DNA of 64,000 nt from Bettongia penicillata ogilbyi (GCA_023548195.1 JAJHZJ010000419.1:1479773-1543772); one strand, 5' to 3'. Numbered from the stretch's first letter, positions 1-11,379 are shown. Made by a program: numbers and translations. The notes: generated from the letters alone by a model not told the origin.

Positions 1-636
1 AAGGGCCAAGCAGTACTACACATCAAACTATACCACAAACCACAATTGATCAGAATAATTTGGCACTGGTAAAGAAATAGAGAGAGCAATCAATAGAATA
101 GATTAGGTAATTCAACACACAGAAGTAAAAGAACACAGTAAGTAGCCTTGTGTTTAGCAAACAGAATAGGGTCTCCTAGCTCCTTGGGTAAAAATTCATT
201 ATTGGACAAAAATAGCTGGGACAACTGGAAAGCAGTCTGGTACAAACTAGGTATAAACCAACGTTCTTACTATACAGCTGAAATAGGTTTTACATAGATA
301 ACTGACTTAGACTGGAAAAGTGACATCATTAAAAAATGGAGGAGCATGGAAATTCTTTTTTTAAATTAAATTTCAGATCTATGGGTAGGGGAACAATTCA
401 TGCCCAAACAAGGGACAGTGAGATAAAATGGCTATTTTGATTACATAAAATTGAAAAGGTTTTGTGCAAATAAAATCAATATAGTTAAAATTAGAAGGAA
501 AAAAGGTAACTGGGAAAAAAAAAACATTTATAGCAAGTTTTGTCTGATAAGGGACTCATTTTCAAACTATATTTATGAGAAAATGGTTTAAAATTGATAA
601 CAGTAAGAGCCATTTCCAACTGACAAATAATCAAAG

Positions 637-978
637 TATATGAACAGATTTGTGTGTGTTCATCCTTCATTGCCGAAGAAGACCAGGCCATCAGAGATAA
701 AATGACATGACTTGCACTTGACTTTGTTTTGAGTGAGGGAGGGCTGTGCAGGTCACCAGCCTCACTTCTCCTCCAGAGCCATCTGAATCCAGTGACCAGA
801 TATTCATCAGGATGACTGGAGATGACCCAGGATGAGGCAATTAGGGGCAAGTGACATGCCCAAGGTCACACAGCTAGTGAGTGTCAAGTGTCTGAAATGA
901 GATTTGAATTCAGGTCCTCCTGACTCCTGCACTGGTGCTCTATCCACTGCACCACCTAGCTGCCCCTATATGAACAGA
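637..978. repeat. 12-bp target site duplication around the SINE
   Basis: TATATGAACAGA occurs at 637-648 and again at 967-978, exactly bracketing the SINE inside L1 ORF2. This length is typical of L1-like endonuclease target-primed insertion. Confidence 0.9.
649..966 (-). mobile_element. tRNA-derived SINE with RTE-type tail (WSINE-like)
   Basis: Read on the minus strand it starts GGGGCAGCTAGGTGGTGCAG, has a tRNA-like head with a B-box-like GTTCAAAT-type segment, and ends with the 3' tail of the RTE LINE seen elsewhere in the window (tail end 'cttcggcaatgaaggatgaac'). It is flanked by a perfect 12-bp direct repeat TATATGAACAGA at 637-648 and 967-978, the target site duplication. A second copy of the same type and orientation is at about 51868-52180. 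Confidence 0.85.
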
Positions 979-1329
979 GAGTTTTCTAGGCAAGGCATCC
1001 AAGCTCCCAAAAAACAAATAAAAAAAACCATTAGGGAAATGCAATAAAGCATCTCTGAAGTTTCACCTCACACACATTAGGTTAGCAAGTTGACCAAAAA
1101 AATGGTAATGACATACGTTGTAGGAAGTCTAAAAAACAGGCACACTGATTAACTATTGGTGCAACTGGAAATACCCATTCTGGAAAGTAACTGAGCCTCA
1201 AAAGTTACTAAACTGAGCATATTCTTTGACCAAATGACACCAGTATGAGACATTCCCAAAAGAGATCAAAGAAAGGCGAAGAGGACTAACATGTAAAAAA
1301 TATTTATAGTAGCTCTTTTTTGAATGAAA

Positions 1330-1392
1330 TAATATTTATAAAGCATGTAACACAGTGCCTGACAAATAGTAGGCACTTAATAAATCAAATTA
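1330..1392 (+). mobile_element. MIR or L2 3'-end fragment
   Basis: Carries the shared 3' signature 'acagtgcctg...aaatagtaggcacttaataaat' of MIR and L2 elements. Too short to decide between them. Confidence 0.6.
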
Positions 1393-1494
1393 TTATTCAT
1401 TATTATGATGATATGTAATATATAATTACATACAATTGTAAATCATTTATTCCTACCTTCCCTTTTTGTGTTGGCAAGGAATTAGAAGAAATTG

Positions 1495-2995
1495 GGTTCG
1501 GAGAAACCAAGATGATGGAGTAGATTCACATATGCTAGCTCTTAACCCACAGCCCATAAAATAACTGTAAAGAAGAACTCCCAACAATTTCTGGAGCAGT
1601 GGAAGCCACACAGCAACAGAGTGGAGGAGATTTCTGTTCCAGAGAGACCTGAAAAACTAACACCAAAGGTCCATCACACACCGGACCCGGAGCAGAGTCC
1701 AGCCCTGCCTTGGCCGGAGTGGATCCACGCAGGCTTCAGGGCCGGAATCTCCAGCAGCTGTGCAGGTCCCTCCACCCACAGATGCCAAAGGTCAGTGAGA
1801 GAGCCTGTTTGGCTGAGGGGAGCAGAGTGTCTCCATAACTCAGGCCCCCTCGGGAGGCAGCAGCAGAGGCAACAGCGGACAGGAGTTCCCGAAGCAGACA
1901 GGAGCTCAGATCCATTGTTGAAGATCTCCGCATAAACACCCTGAGGGAACTGAGCCCCTGGTTGTGGCCCTTCCCCGACCTGAGCACCTGAACGTAATCT
2001 CACACTGAATAGCAGCCCGGCCCCTGTGAAAACCCTGAGGCCGGGGAGCAGCATTTGAATCTCAGACCCCAAGCACTAGCTGGGCGGATCTGGAGGCAAG
2101 GCGGGGGTGGAGAGGAGTATCAGGAGTCAAGTAACTGGCTGGGAAAATGCCCAGAAAAGGGAAAAAAAATAAGACCATAGCAGGTTACTTTCTTGGTGAA
2201 CAGATATCTCCTCCCTTCCTTTCTGATGAGGAAGAACAATGCTTACCATCAGGGAAAGACATAGAAGTCAAGGCTTCTGTATCCCAAACATCCAAAATAA
2301 GTATTCAGTGGGCTCAGGCCATGGAAGAGCTCAAAAAGGATTTTGAAAATCAAGTTAGACAGGTGGAGGAAAAAATGGGAAGAGAAATGAGAGAGATGCA
2401 AGAAAAGCATGAAAAACGGGTCAACACCTTGCTAAAGGAGACCCAAAAAAATGCTGAAGAAAATAACACCTTGAAAAATAGGCTAACTCAACTGGCAAAA
2501 GACGTTCAAAAAACCAATGAGGAGAAGAATGCTTTAAAAAGCAGAATTAGCCAAATGGAAAAGGAGGTTCAAAAGCTCACTGAAGAAAATAGTTCTTTCA
2601 AAATTGGAATGGAACAGATGGAGGCTAATGACTTTCTGAGAAACCAAGAAATCACAAAAGAATGAAAAAATGGAAGAGAATGTGAAATATCTCATTGAAA
2701 AAACAACTGACCTGGAAAATAGATCCAGGAGAGACAACTTAAAAATTATGGGATTACCTGAAAGCCATGATCAAAAAAGAGCCTAGACATCATCTTTCAT
2801 GAAATTATCAAGGAAAACTGTCCTGATATTCTAGAACCAGAGGGCAAAATAAGTATTCAAGGAATTTTTTGGACATGGTGATATAAGCAATTTTTTTACT
2901 ATACATAATTTGTTACAAGGGTTTCTTTGGCAATGGGAGAGCTGATAGGGAGGAAACTGATTTTTGTTCACTGAAAAAAAATTCATTAAAAAAAT
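1495..2995 (+). mobile_element. L1 LINE with large internal deletion (5' UTR + ORF1 start joined to 3' UTR)
   Basis: The segment starts near 1495 with the marsupial L1 5' end ('gagaaaccaagatgatggag', then 'acccacagcccataaaataac'). It continues through a GC-richer 5' UTR to ORF1 at 2147, and ORF1-like sequence continues to about 2860. There it jumps into the L1 3' UTR ('ggacatggtgatata', 'ttgttacaagggttt') and ends in an A-rich stretch near 2990. The rest of ORF1 and all of ORF2 are missing. A 5'-complete but internally deleted copy could arise by deletion after insertion or by copying a spliced or rearranged RNA; the sequence alone does not decide. Confidence 0.75.
2147..2860 (+). pseudogene. 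L1 ORF1p remnant (RNA-binding coiled-coil protein)
   Basis: Open for 172 codons from ATG 2147 to a stop at 2663-2665. The N-terminus is basic (MPRKGKKNKT). From about residue 55 to 160 there are heptads rich in E, K, L and Q (for example MEELKKDFENQVRQVEEKMG), matching the coiled coil that trimerises L1 ORF1p. The ORF1p C-terminal RRM-like and CTD regions are absent. After the stop the reading continues in another frame ('EENVKYLIEKTTDLENRSRR', about 2670-2735), so the stop follows a small deletion or frameshift in an ORF1 that should be about twice as long. In active L1s ORF1p coats the L1 RNA as a nucleic acid chaperone. This copy is dead. Confidence 0.8.
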
Positions 2996-3029
2996 GCACT
3001 AAAATGTGTTGAAGGGAATTGTAATGGAG

Positions 3030-3165
3030 CCAAAACAACAAGAAACATTTATTAAGCATCCACACATTCACTATTAAGACCAAAATGAAATAGTCCTTGG
3101 CCTCAGGAACATTCCATTCTATCAGGGAAACTATACACAAATATATGTTCATACTTATTTGTATA
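3030..3165 (-). mobile_element. L2 3' end
   Basis: Plus strand reads 'acatttattaagcatc' followed by 'aaaatgaaatagtccttggcctcaggaac...attccattctatcaggg', the reverse complement of an L2 3' terminus. Confidence 0.7.
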
Positions 3166-3184
3166 TAAATGTGCTTAATGAATG

Positions 3185-3352
3185 CTTCTTATTTTAGCCA
3201 CATTTAATCCTAAGAATCCTGTAAGGTGGATGAGAAATGGAGGCAGAAAGTAGCTAAGTAATTTTCTAAGAATCATATAGCTAGTAAGCATCCAGGGCTG
3301 GTTTGGAACTCAGGTCTTTTTGATTCCAGGTTCAGTGCTCTCCCTCAGATGA
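3185..3352 (-). mobile_element. MIR/CORE-SINE
   Basis: Reverse-complement MIR signature: a CORE-like stretch 'gatgagaaatggaggcagaaag', 'catatagctagtaagcatccaggg', and the head 'tttggaactcaggtctttttgattcc'. Confidence 0.7.
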
Positions 3353-3359
3353 TAAAGAG

Positions 3360-4385
3360 AATGTTGAGAAGGGGACAGATAAAAAAGACATGTGCCCCAG
3401 TAGTGGATAAGGCAATCTTGAGTCTTAAAAAGAGAAAAAAAAAGTGAGAGCCTCCATTTCTTAAACTAAAAGAGATTTGCTTATCTTCCAAATCATCCAC
3501 ATTCCACTATCACATGATACGTGGAAGTCTGTGAAGGGATATTTAGGCAGTGAAACTTCTTATAAGTAGCAATGGATTCCATCAGGATCTTTTAGTCTGC
3601 TAAAAAGCATTGCTGTATTATCTTTCACAGCTCTGTTAAGAGGTACACATCACACAATAGTCAATACTCTGAGACATCATACAATTCACTCCACAGTAAG
3701 AGTCTCTAAAATGACATATGCTGCAAAATATTTCAAGTATACTTTTTGGAGCTTATCTGTATCTGAATTTTCAAAACAATGAGAAAGTCAGATAATCATA
3801 AACTAGAACCCTCAAATATCTTTTGAAAAGATTTTTTTTATTGATAATCTTTTCCAGCAAATACTTTAATGAAAAAACAACTCTGTCCACCTGGACTTAG
3901 AAATACATGCTATTAAGAGTAACTGTAGGACAGTGGTCAGAAGTGAAAATGTTAGGTAGTACCACAGTTACTTTACACAACAGGTAGGAATGTAAATATA
4001 ACTCTTTTAAAGCCCTTTATAGGTTTTGCACATCAATCTAGTCTTATTTCATTGTATCCTCCCCTTTCCCCCAAGAACTTCCTAGTACTGTTGAGGTGGC
4101 CTGTGAGCTGTTCCCAGTAGGTGACTTTTCATCTCTTTCTAAAGAGTGTTTGCTCTTAAGTGATCTCCCCCATATCTAGAGGATATTTCTTTCTTACCTC
4201 CACCATGGAAAATCCCTCAGTTTCTTCTCCCACATCACCCAGGAAGTGAGAAGTGTCTTCTAACATCTCTTCTTTGGAGCAAAACTTGTTCTTTGTCATT
4301 TTATAGCATTTTATTTCAATTTTTTAATGGTTTTTCTTTCCATTTCCATTCTTATAGTCACTTTAGGTAGTATTCTTAGTTTTGC
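3360..4385. other. No gene or clear repeat recognised
   Basis: AT-rich sequence. I see no convincing ORF, splice-flanked exon or recognisable repeat. Old decayed repeats may be present but are below what can be called by eye. Confidence 0.5.
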
Positions 4386-4388
4386 TTA

Positions 4389-4682
4389 TCCAACAGTGTA
4401 ATTTCAAGGGGAAGAGAGTACTATATTTTGTCTTTTGAAAATGTACTATTCATATCTTTTAATCACTTTTTCACTGGAGAGTGCCTCTTGGTTCTTATAT
4501 ATTTACATCAATTTCCTAAAGATCTTGGAAATCAATTGTTTCTATCAAGTATGTTTGCTGCAAAGATTTTTCTCAGTTAATTATGTGTCTTTTAATTCTA
4601 GTTGCATTGGCTTTGCTTATTCAAAATCTTTTCAGTTTTATGTACATCCAACAGTGTAATTTCAAAGGAGAGAGAGTATTAA
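4389..4682. repeat. 33-bp direct repeat flanking an inverted L1 fragment
   Basis: 'tccaacagtgtaatttcaa' followed by a G/A-rich stretch occurs at about 4389-4422 and 4648-4682, bracketing the antisense L1 fragment at 4424-4647. The two copies differ at a few positions. It behaves like an unusually long target site duplication. Confidence 0.65.
4424..4647 (-). mobile_element. L1 ORF2 fragment, antisense
   Basis: The reverse complement matches the L1 ORF2 segment that runs from 'acataaaactgaaaag' through 'aaaatctttgcagcaaac' to 'aaagatatgaa'. Its left part (about 4422-4515) is an inverted copy of 4752-4850, including differences from the usual L1 sequence that both copies share. Confidence 0.7.
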
Positions 4683-4750
4683 TAATTGGGGGATGGGAGG
4701 AGATCACGAAAGGCTTCTCGTAAGAGATTGAACCCATGTTGTTTGAAGAA

Positions 4751-5227
4751 ATTGAGAAAGTTGATATAAACATATAAGAACCAAGAGTCACTCTCCAGTG
4801 AAAAAGTGATTAAAAGATATGAACAGTACATTTTCAAAAGACAAAATATAAGCAATTAATGGAAAATGAAAGATTGTTTCAAATCACTAATAAGAGAAAG
4901 AAAATGATCTGGAGTTCCAACTAACACCCAGAAAATTGGAAAGATGATAAAAAATAGCAATAGTCATTACCAGAAGAGCTGTAGGAAACCTACATACTAA
5001 TACCCCATTGTTAGAGTTGTAAATTGGTTCAACCATTATGGAATACAATTTGGAATTAAATTTAAAAATTCACTAATAACTCAATTAGCACTAGTAGGCC
5101 AAAAAAAAAATCCCAGAAGGTTGAAGACATAGATAATATAACAACGAACATTTATAACAGCAATTTTTGTAGCAGCAAAGAACTGAAAGGTGCCAATGGA
5201 TTGTAGAATAGCTGAATTATGGCACAC
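4751..5227 (+). mobile_element. L1 ORF2 3' part, left of the nested LTR
   Basis: Sense L1 ORF2 from 'aagaaccaagagtcac' through 'aaattggttcaaccattatgg' to 'agctgaattatggcacac', where a solo LTR interrupts it. Decayed; stops in all frames. Confidence 0.8.
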
Positions 5228-5742
5228 TGCAATGCAAAGACCTACCCCTCCTCCCCCATTAATGGGTCTCGGGTTGAGACTGTTAAGGGAAGCTTGATTA
5301 TGGGAGCTTGGTTTTGTAGGAAGGACCACACTTTTTATTAATTGCTAATGAGGCACTGGATAAGGAGGAGCATGTCCTCCAGCTCTGAAATGTGTATACA
5401 TACTCTCAGGTGAAGTTTTGCTTTGGGGCTTATTCTTTGGAAGAAGGTTCATGTGCCAGATGAAACTCTGGGTAGCCGTTGAAGACCTTCCTCCCACTTT
5501 GAAAACCTAGATGTTGGTGCTTCTGTCTCTGGTAACTATGTATGTATGTAATAGTCAGACAGTTGTATCTCTATGTACTGTTATGGTCAGACATTTAGAA
5601 GCCCTGCCTTTGGTCCTTATTTCTCTGCTTGTATTTTTTGTTGGTATACGTGTTTAATTAAAGTGATTGTTGACCCCTCAAAAGTTGCTTTCCTTTTAGA
5701 AAAGCTGGTCATCCTGGATGTATCAGGGTACTTGCTGTTACA
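5228..5742 (+). mobile_element. Solo LTR (family A) inserted in L1
   Basis: 515 bp starting TG and ending CA, flanked by CACAC (5223-5227) and CACAT (5743-5747), a 5-bp target duplication with one difference. It shares long stretches with copies at 48649-49193 and 63582-64000: 'ttttgtagga', the TATA-like 'tgtatacatactct', 'tgaagttttgctttggggctt', 'gtgccagatgaaactctggg', 'aaagtgattgttgacccctc'. No internal retroviral genes, so it is a solo LTR of an endogenous retrovirus-like element. The 5' end is less certain because flanking L1 sequence also contains TG. Confidence 0.75.
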
Positions 5743-6170
5743 CACATGAATATAATTAGGCAGCACAAAATGAGGAATATAAAAATTTAGAGAAACTTTG
5801 GGCAGACTTGTACGAACTGATGCAGAGCGAAGGTTGCAAAACCAGGAGAACAATTCACACAATGAACACATTAGTGTAAAAGAGAACAGTCATTAAAAGG
5901 CTTCAGAATTATGACTGATGCAGTTACTAAGCCTAACTTCAGGACACCAATGACAAATTATGCCTTCTACTTCCTGGAGTATAGTTGTGGAGTGGACCAC
6001 ACATTTTCAGATACAGCCAATGTGCTGAGGGTTTTGTCTAATTATGCTTATTATTATTATTTTACAAGGGTAGGTTCTATTTGGGTGGGGTAAGGAAGTT
6101 GGGAAAATCATTGGCAAGTGTGAATGATGCAAAAAAGAGAGGGGTATCAATGACACATTTCAAAAGTAAA
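5743..6170 (+). mobile_element. L1 ORF2 end and 3' UTR, right of the nested LTR
   Basis: Resumes L1 exactly where 5227 stopped ('atgaatataatt', then 'gcagacttgtacgaactgatgcag', the C-terminal ORF2 region). It then passes through the 3' UTR to an A-rich end near 6165. Confidence 0.8.
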
Positions 6171-6192
6171 GAAACACAAAAATAGAAGAAAG

Positions 6193-6353
6193 GAATGATT
6201 GTGGAAAGACTCTCTTGCAGGCTGAGTATTATGTTCTAGTCTTGACTCTGCTACTAACTTGCTGTGGGATAGAGCAATTCACTTTACTGATATTATTAAT
6301 AAAATTACTTAATTGAAATTTAATTCTAAAATCCCTTCCATCTCTAACATGGG
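6193..6353 (+). mobile_element. CORE-SINE
   Basis: 'tcttgactctgctactaacttgctg' followed by a tail 'aaaatcccttccatctctaac' typical of marsupial CORE-SINEs. Diverged. Confidence 0.55.
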
Positions 6354-6359
6354 TCTGTT

Positions 6360-7680
6360 TTTGTCTACTATATTCAGAACACTATACTAGGTTGCTACAG
6401 AAGATACAATTGATTTTAGGTCCCCAAGTTCAGGTTCAAATAGATGCTTTCTACCAGCCTCAGAAAATGCTGCATCTCTGCTTTCTTTTGGTAGGTAAGA
6501 GTACAAAAAAGGCAATCTTTAGGAGTTTTCTCCATCTTGATGATGAGCTACATATTCCCCAAGGATAGGAATGGAATGCTCAGTGAGAAGCCAAAGAGTG
6601 TTCTGATTTTAGCACTACATGAGAGATAACTGATATCCTTGGATTTAGAAGTGTTGTTGTTTTCCTCTTATAAGCCTAGTGGAGGGCATTTGATTTAAAA
6701 AAAAATTAAAATTGAAATAAAACCTCCTTCTCATTCCAGAGCAATAAATCCACACCTCACACCTGGCCCATTGATAATGTATCAATGTATATACATCTCC
6801 CACACGGATTCCAGTGTAAATTGTATTGTTCACAGCTCAATTCCACCCCATACACCCTCCCCCCAATCACATCTCTCTCCTACATCAACAATGAAACCTG
6901 CAACATATCACAACTACATGCACTTTCAGATATTTGCTGACATTACCAATTTCAGAAAAAAAGGATCATAAGCTGATGTTGGTGTCCAAGAAGAAAGCTG
7001 CCAAGAAAGAGGAAAGACATGTCCTCACTCTTTTCTGTGAGGAAAAAAAACCCAAACAAACCTCAAATATGCTAAACATTGCCCAGGGGAAAGCACTAAC
7101 AAATGCTGTAGTCACATACCCATTCTCCTTTGTTTAGGAGCAGAGGACCCATTAATATTTTTCTTTTTTTTTAAGACGTTTATATGTTTTCAGTTTGTTC
7201 ATTTTATGCTTTAAGACTATGCCTCAAAGATAGAATGATAACTTTCAAGATAGTCAATATTAGACTCTGTAATAAAAATTATCACAGCCCAAATTCAGGC
7301 TGGCATCAAAATTATAACTCAGAGATTTTTCATATATATATATGTACATATCTATATAGATATATAAACAGATATACAATAAGTTTCTATTTATAGAAGT
7401 AATAACTCTTTTACAATGTGCTTTAAATTCTACAAAGCTTTTTCTTCATAATAAACCTGACAGCTAAGAGGAGTTTGTTTTGGGGGTTTTATTGGGTTGG
7501 TCTTTTTATTTCATCTGTGTAGAAACTCCCTCTACTTACACAGGTCATCACAAATTAGGGTACTAAAGAGTTGCTCCATATACCAAGAGAAAAAGTTATA
7601 GTCACATAGCTGCTATATGCATAACATAAATAGTTGCATATATAATATTTTTGTGTTATTTATATATTGAAATATTTGTT
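6360..7680. other. No gene recognised; AT microsatellite at 7331-7384
   Basis: AT-rich sequence with only short chance ORFs. A run of TA/TATG repeats lies at about 7331-7384. Nothing else is recognisable. Confidence 0.5.
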
Positions 7681-7681
7681 T

Positions 7682-7800
7682 CCAGGAATTTGCTTTGCTT
7701 GACTGTGAATATTTGTAATGATCGTTTTCTCTTTTTCCTGTCAATGGGGGAAAGGTGGGAGAGAAATAAATGCTCATTAATTTTTAAAAATGAGAATGTT
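7682..7800 (+). mobile_element. L1 3' UTR fragment
   Basis: 'aatttgctttgcttgactgtg' followed by 'tcaatgggggaaaggtgggagag' and an A-rich end, the 3' UTR shared with the L1 copies at 2865-2995 and 10480-10590. Confidence 0.65.
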
Positions 7801-9110
7801 TCTGTTCATTCTTAAAAATCATAATTTTTAAAAAATGAAATTTTAAAAGTAAATAATGGAGATACCATAAACACATTTTGTGATCTCTCATAAATAGACA
7901 TTTAAAAATGAAAATACACAGTTGTGTGTGCCCCTCCCCCAAAGTCTCCATTTATGATGACATCACAATTTCAATTTGCTCACTATTCCATAATAACATC
8001 ACAGTTACTTACTTGGGACCTTATCAGTCATGGTTTACTAGATCATATAACAGCCAGAAGAATCCTCCAAGAAGCACCTCAAAAATACAACCATGCTGAT
8101 GCATATTTATCTTACCTTAAAGCTTTTAGCCCAAAGTACATAAAAAGCTCCTTCCCCAAAGTTTCTACACCACTGTAAACACATCCGTTAAGCAGTCCTG
8201 GGAAATTCCAACAGGAATCTTTACTACTGTTCATTGGAGCAGTCTGGTAGGAAAGACACGTACACATACACAAACACAACAAACAAAATTATAATTCATT
8301 TCTTAAACATATATTACCACATGCACAGGTGCATCTAAATGAGGTGAGATTGTCTCCAAAAGTCAGGTAATGTAATCAGCTGTTTACAAAGAGAGGAGAT
8401 CCTGCCAAACTGCTATGCAATCATTTAAAAAGAGAAGCTGGAAGAAATGGGGGATAGAGGAGTAGTTAGACAGCTGGAATAAACTGAAAAATTCTTGTCA
8501 TATAATTTGTTCTTTCAGGGCCACAATTCTGAGCATGAATTTTTTTTATTGAAAGAAAGTTGAAAGGTATGTGACAATTTTGTGTCTGTATACATCAATA
8601 TACATACACACATACCCTCTCTCTCCTAAGGCAAGATATAAAAATATGCCTTCCAATCCATATCTCTCCAGAGTTATATTTCTTATAGGGAAGCCAAGAG
8701 TTCTCAGTGGATCTTGGGAGAGAGTTAAGGGCCTTGTGGAGACTGCTGCTATTGTCTCAGAAGATACTGGGTTGTGGCAATGTCTGAATGAAAAACTGAA
8801 CTTTTTTACTCTCCCTCTCTTTCTACCAAGGTAAGATAGGTCATAAGACTGCAGTAATTCTCAAAGTTTTCCAACCTATGACACCCAAGGGATCTCTCAT
8901 AAACCTCCATGCCTCACATCACTCATTCCTCCCCACTCCCACCCCTTTCCACCTATTCTCTTTTAAAAAGGAGCCCAGAGCAGCTGACTGATACCCAATT
9001 CTAGGATGAAGAATATGTAGCCTTGGAAGAATTTGCCATGCATTTATTAAATTCTTTTATTTAAAAAAATAGCTAATCCAAAGATGAAGTTAAGAGTACT
9101 TTTCATTTAA
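7801..9110. other. No gene or repeat recognised
   Basis: Mostly single-copy-looking sequence. ORFs of 60-90 codons at 7908-8178 and 8571-8834 show no recognisable domain, and I see no strong exon boundaries. Confidence 0.45.
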
Positions 9111-9295
9111 TGACTTAGAATTATAGAATTTTAAACCTAAAAACAGATCATCAAGATCATATAATGCAAGTCCTTTGTTCTATAGATGAGAAAACTGAGG
9201 TGTGTAGAAGTTAAAATAAAGGTGGAGCTAGGAGTAAAGCCCGGTCTCCAGAATCCCTTTCCATCGTCCTTTCTGTATACCAAACTGCTAGTTCC
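9111..9295 (-). mobile_element. CORE-SINE
   Basis: Plus strand begins 'gaattatagaattttaaacc', then 'agatgagaaaactgaggtg' and ends in a pyrimidine-rich head. This is the minus orientation of the marsupial CORE-SINE type. Confidence 0.65.
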
Positions 9296-9469
9296 AAATT
9301 AACCAAGTCTGAATTAATGAGGTCTTAACCACAAAGACTCTAAGCAGAATTCTCAACTTTTTTCTTATACTTAAGCTTCATGAACTTTGTCAGCTTTTTT
9401 TTTTTTTACTTCTGGTGAGAGTTAAGTTCCAGCACCATTTGCTCTCTGTTTCTGCTAATCTGAGGGATT

Positions 9470-9668
9470 GTGTGACAGAGCAGGAAGAATTTTGGTTTTA
9501 TATTCAAAACACCTAATTTCAAAGCCTATCTCCGATGCATACTCGGCCTATATGACCTTGGGTAAGTCAACTATATTTCCTGGACCTTGGTTTCCTTATT
9601 TATAAAATGAGGGGGCTAGCCAAGAAGGCTTCTGAGGTCCCTTCTGATCCTAGATCTCTGATCTCTAA
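9470..9668 (+). mobile_element. CORE-SINE
   Basis: Head 'gcaggaagaattttggtttta', body 'atatgaccttgggtaagtca', 'ccttatttataaaatgaggg' and tail 'gaggtcccttctgatcctag' in sense order. Confidence 0.75.
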
Positions 9669-9669
9669 G

Positions 9670-10200
9670 AGCTACTTTCTTGTACAAGGGTGAGAATATT
9701 ATCATTGGCTTATGAGTGAGAAGGTATAGTCGCTTATTAGTCCAATATGAAGGATGACCATCTTTTTCAACAGAACTCACAGCTAACCAGAAATAAATCA
9801 AAAATTAGCTGCTGGAAACTTATCTTGGCCCACGCTATAAACAGATAGACAATGAATACTTGACTTTCTCATGATGCCCTTTGTAATTCTACACTGCAGT
9901 TAATATATTACTTGACATTTACACTTTTCCCCATCCCTTCTTTGTCATACCTAAGTATGATTGAGAGAGGTTTCCCCTTACCATTTTAGAATGGCTTAAT
10001 AATAAGAAATCTTCAAAACAACACATATTTTTAGAACAACAACATATGATTTATTGTGCTGATTACATTTATCCTGCCTATGCATGGTTGAACACAGAGA
10101 AGATAGACTTTCTCGTTGCAAAGTAAGGCTTTTCCATAGATAAATATCTCAGCTCCAGTGCAAATCACATTTATTTTTTTCTCACATGTGGAAAAAAAAA
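9670..10200. other. No gene recognised
   Basis: AT-rich; nothing supported. Confidence 0.45.
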
Positions 10201-10204
10201 ATAT

Positions 10205-10590
10205 TTGAAGAAATAGAATCGTGAAAGCAATGCAGGATTATTTCAAGGAAGGGACAATTGCAACAAGAAGAGAATGAAAATAGGCTGTTTTTGAACCAAG
10301 AGAACAAATTATATGAGAACATCAATAATGTAAAGACAAACAACTTGGATAGACTTAGGAAGGAACATCATCAACACAATGGCCGACCATAATTTTGGAA
10401 GACTGATGACAAAAATAAACCACCCACCTCCTGATAAAGAGCTGACGGACTCAGAATGAAGACTGAGACATATCTGGACCTGGCCAATGTGGGATTTGGT
10501 TTTGCTTGACTATACATGTTTTTAGTGTTGTTTTATTTGTTTGCTTTCTCAATGGAAGTTGGAGGAGGGTGGAAAAGAATCAGTCATCAA
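10205..10590 (+). mobile_element. L1 ORF2 end and 3' UTR
   Basis: Contains 'gaaccaagagaac', 'gactgatgac', 'ccacccacctcctgataaagag', 'ggccaatgtgggatttgg', 'ttttgcttgactata' and 'ctttctcaatgg' in the order of the marsupial L1 3' terminus. Confidence 0.8.
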
Positions 10591-10594
10591 CTGC

Positions 10595-11375
10595 AGACCC
10601 ACATCCTTATTTTCTCACTGCTATAAAATTTCTATATATACATTGTCTCTATTATTGTATGGATGAAAACATAAGGAGACAGGTATGCTTTCAGATGACT
10701 TCTTCTAGCAGATCACATTTGTATGGACACACAACTGGTTTAGAGGTGTAGGTCCTACTGTATATACTGTTGGTATTGTATATACTTGAATACATATTCA
10801 AGCAAGTATGTGACTAGACAGAATGTGAAATATAGCCTTTAAAGTTCTCTGCGGACCAGCATATATGAAAATCATTACATAAAAATTACTACAGGAGGTT
10901 TCTTGGGTGCAAGGGCAAAATAAAATAATCTCCTTTTGATGATAAGGTTCTCTATTCCTAGGTGATGTATTAATTGTACTGAATTGTACTGAATGCTAAA
11001 AGTACTCCTCAGAGAAATCTCCAATTATACAAAAAAATCAGTGTAACCATCTACACAGAAAAACAAAGTGGATGAATGGCAGATTACAACACGCGACTGA
11101 ATGAACAGCCTGAACTAACGAAGTAGCATACTAAACTTATTTTTCAATGTGACACATTTTGGATAAAAAGCACTGCAGATGAATAAAATGAAACTGAATA
11201 GGAAGGACATTATGCTGGACTACCTCTGTGAAAATGACTAATAAATAATTAGTGTTCTCATTGACCACTAACTTCCCACCACAGCAAAAGACCATCTTTT
11301 TCATGCCAGTCTTCCATTAATAATGCCATGGGGCTGCAAATTATAAGACTACCATCAGAAGAATTTACATTCCAA
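10595..11375. other. No gene recognised
   Basis: AT-rich sequence without a recognisable gene. A LINE upstream of the fragment at 11380 may extend into its right side. Confidence 0.4.
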
Positions 11376-11379
11376 ACAA

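Larger units (their letters stand above)
1..1318 (+). mobile_element. L1 LINE, ORF2 3' part (decayed, split by a SINE)
   Basis: Sense-strand match to the C-terminal part of the marsupial L1 ORF2. It includes a stretch reading SLGKNSLLDKNSWDNWK in one frame (about 170-220), then the segment leading to the 'aaagcatctctgaagtttcacctcacac' region near 1045-1075 and 'aaatatttatagtagctctttt' near 1300. Several stops and frameshifts make it non-functional. A SINE at 649-966 interrupts it, and the L1 sequence resumes after it. Family assignment is by recognition; the L1 clade is confident, the subfamily is not. Confidence 0.8.

Noticed and set aside
1621..2072. ORFs of 83-132 codons on both strands
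   Set aside because: They lie in the L1 5' UTR, which is GC-richer and so stays open by chance.
2147..2665. Functional L1 ORF1 gene
   Set aside because: The ORF stops halfway through ORF1p and the element lacks ORF2, so it cannot be active on its own.
7908..8178. Two overlapping ORFs in a repeat-poor area
   Set aside because: No domain, no good splice sites, and composition typical of chance openness.
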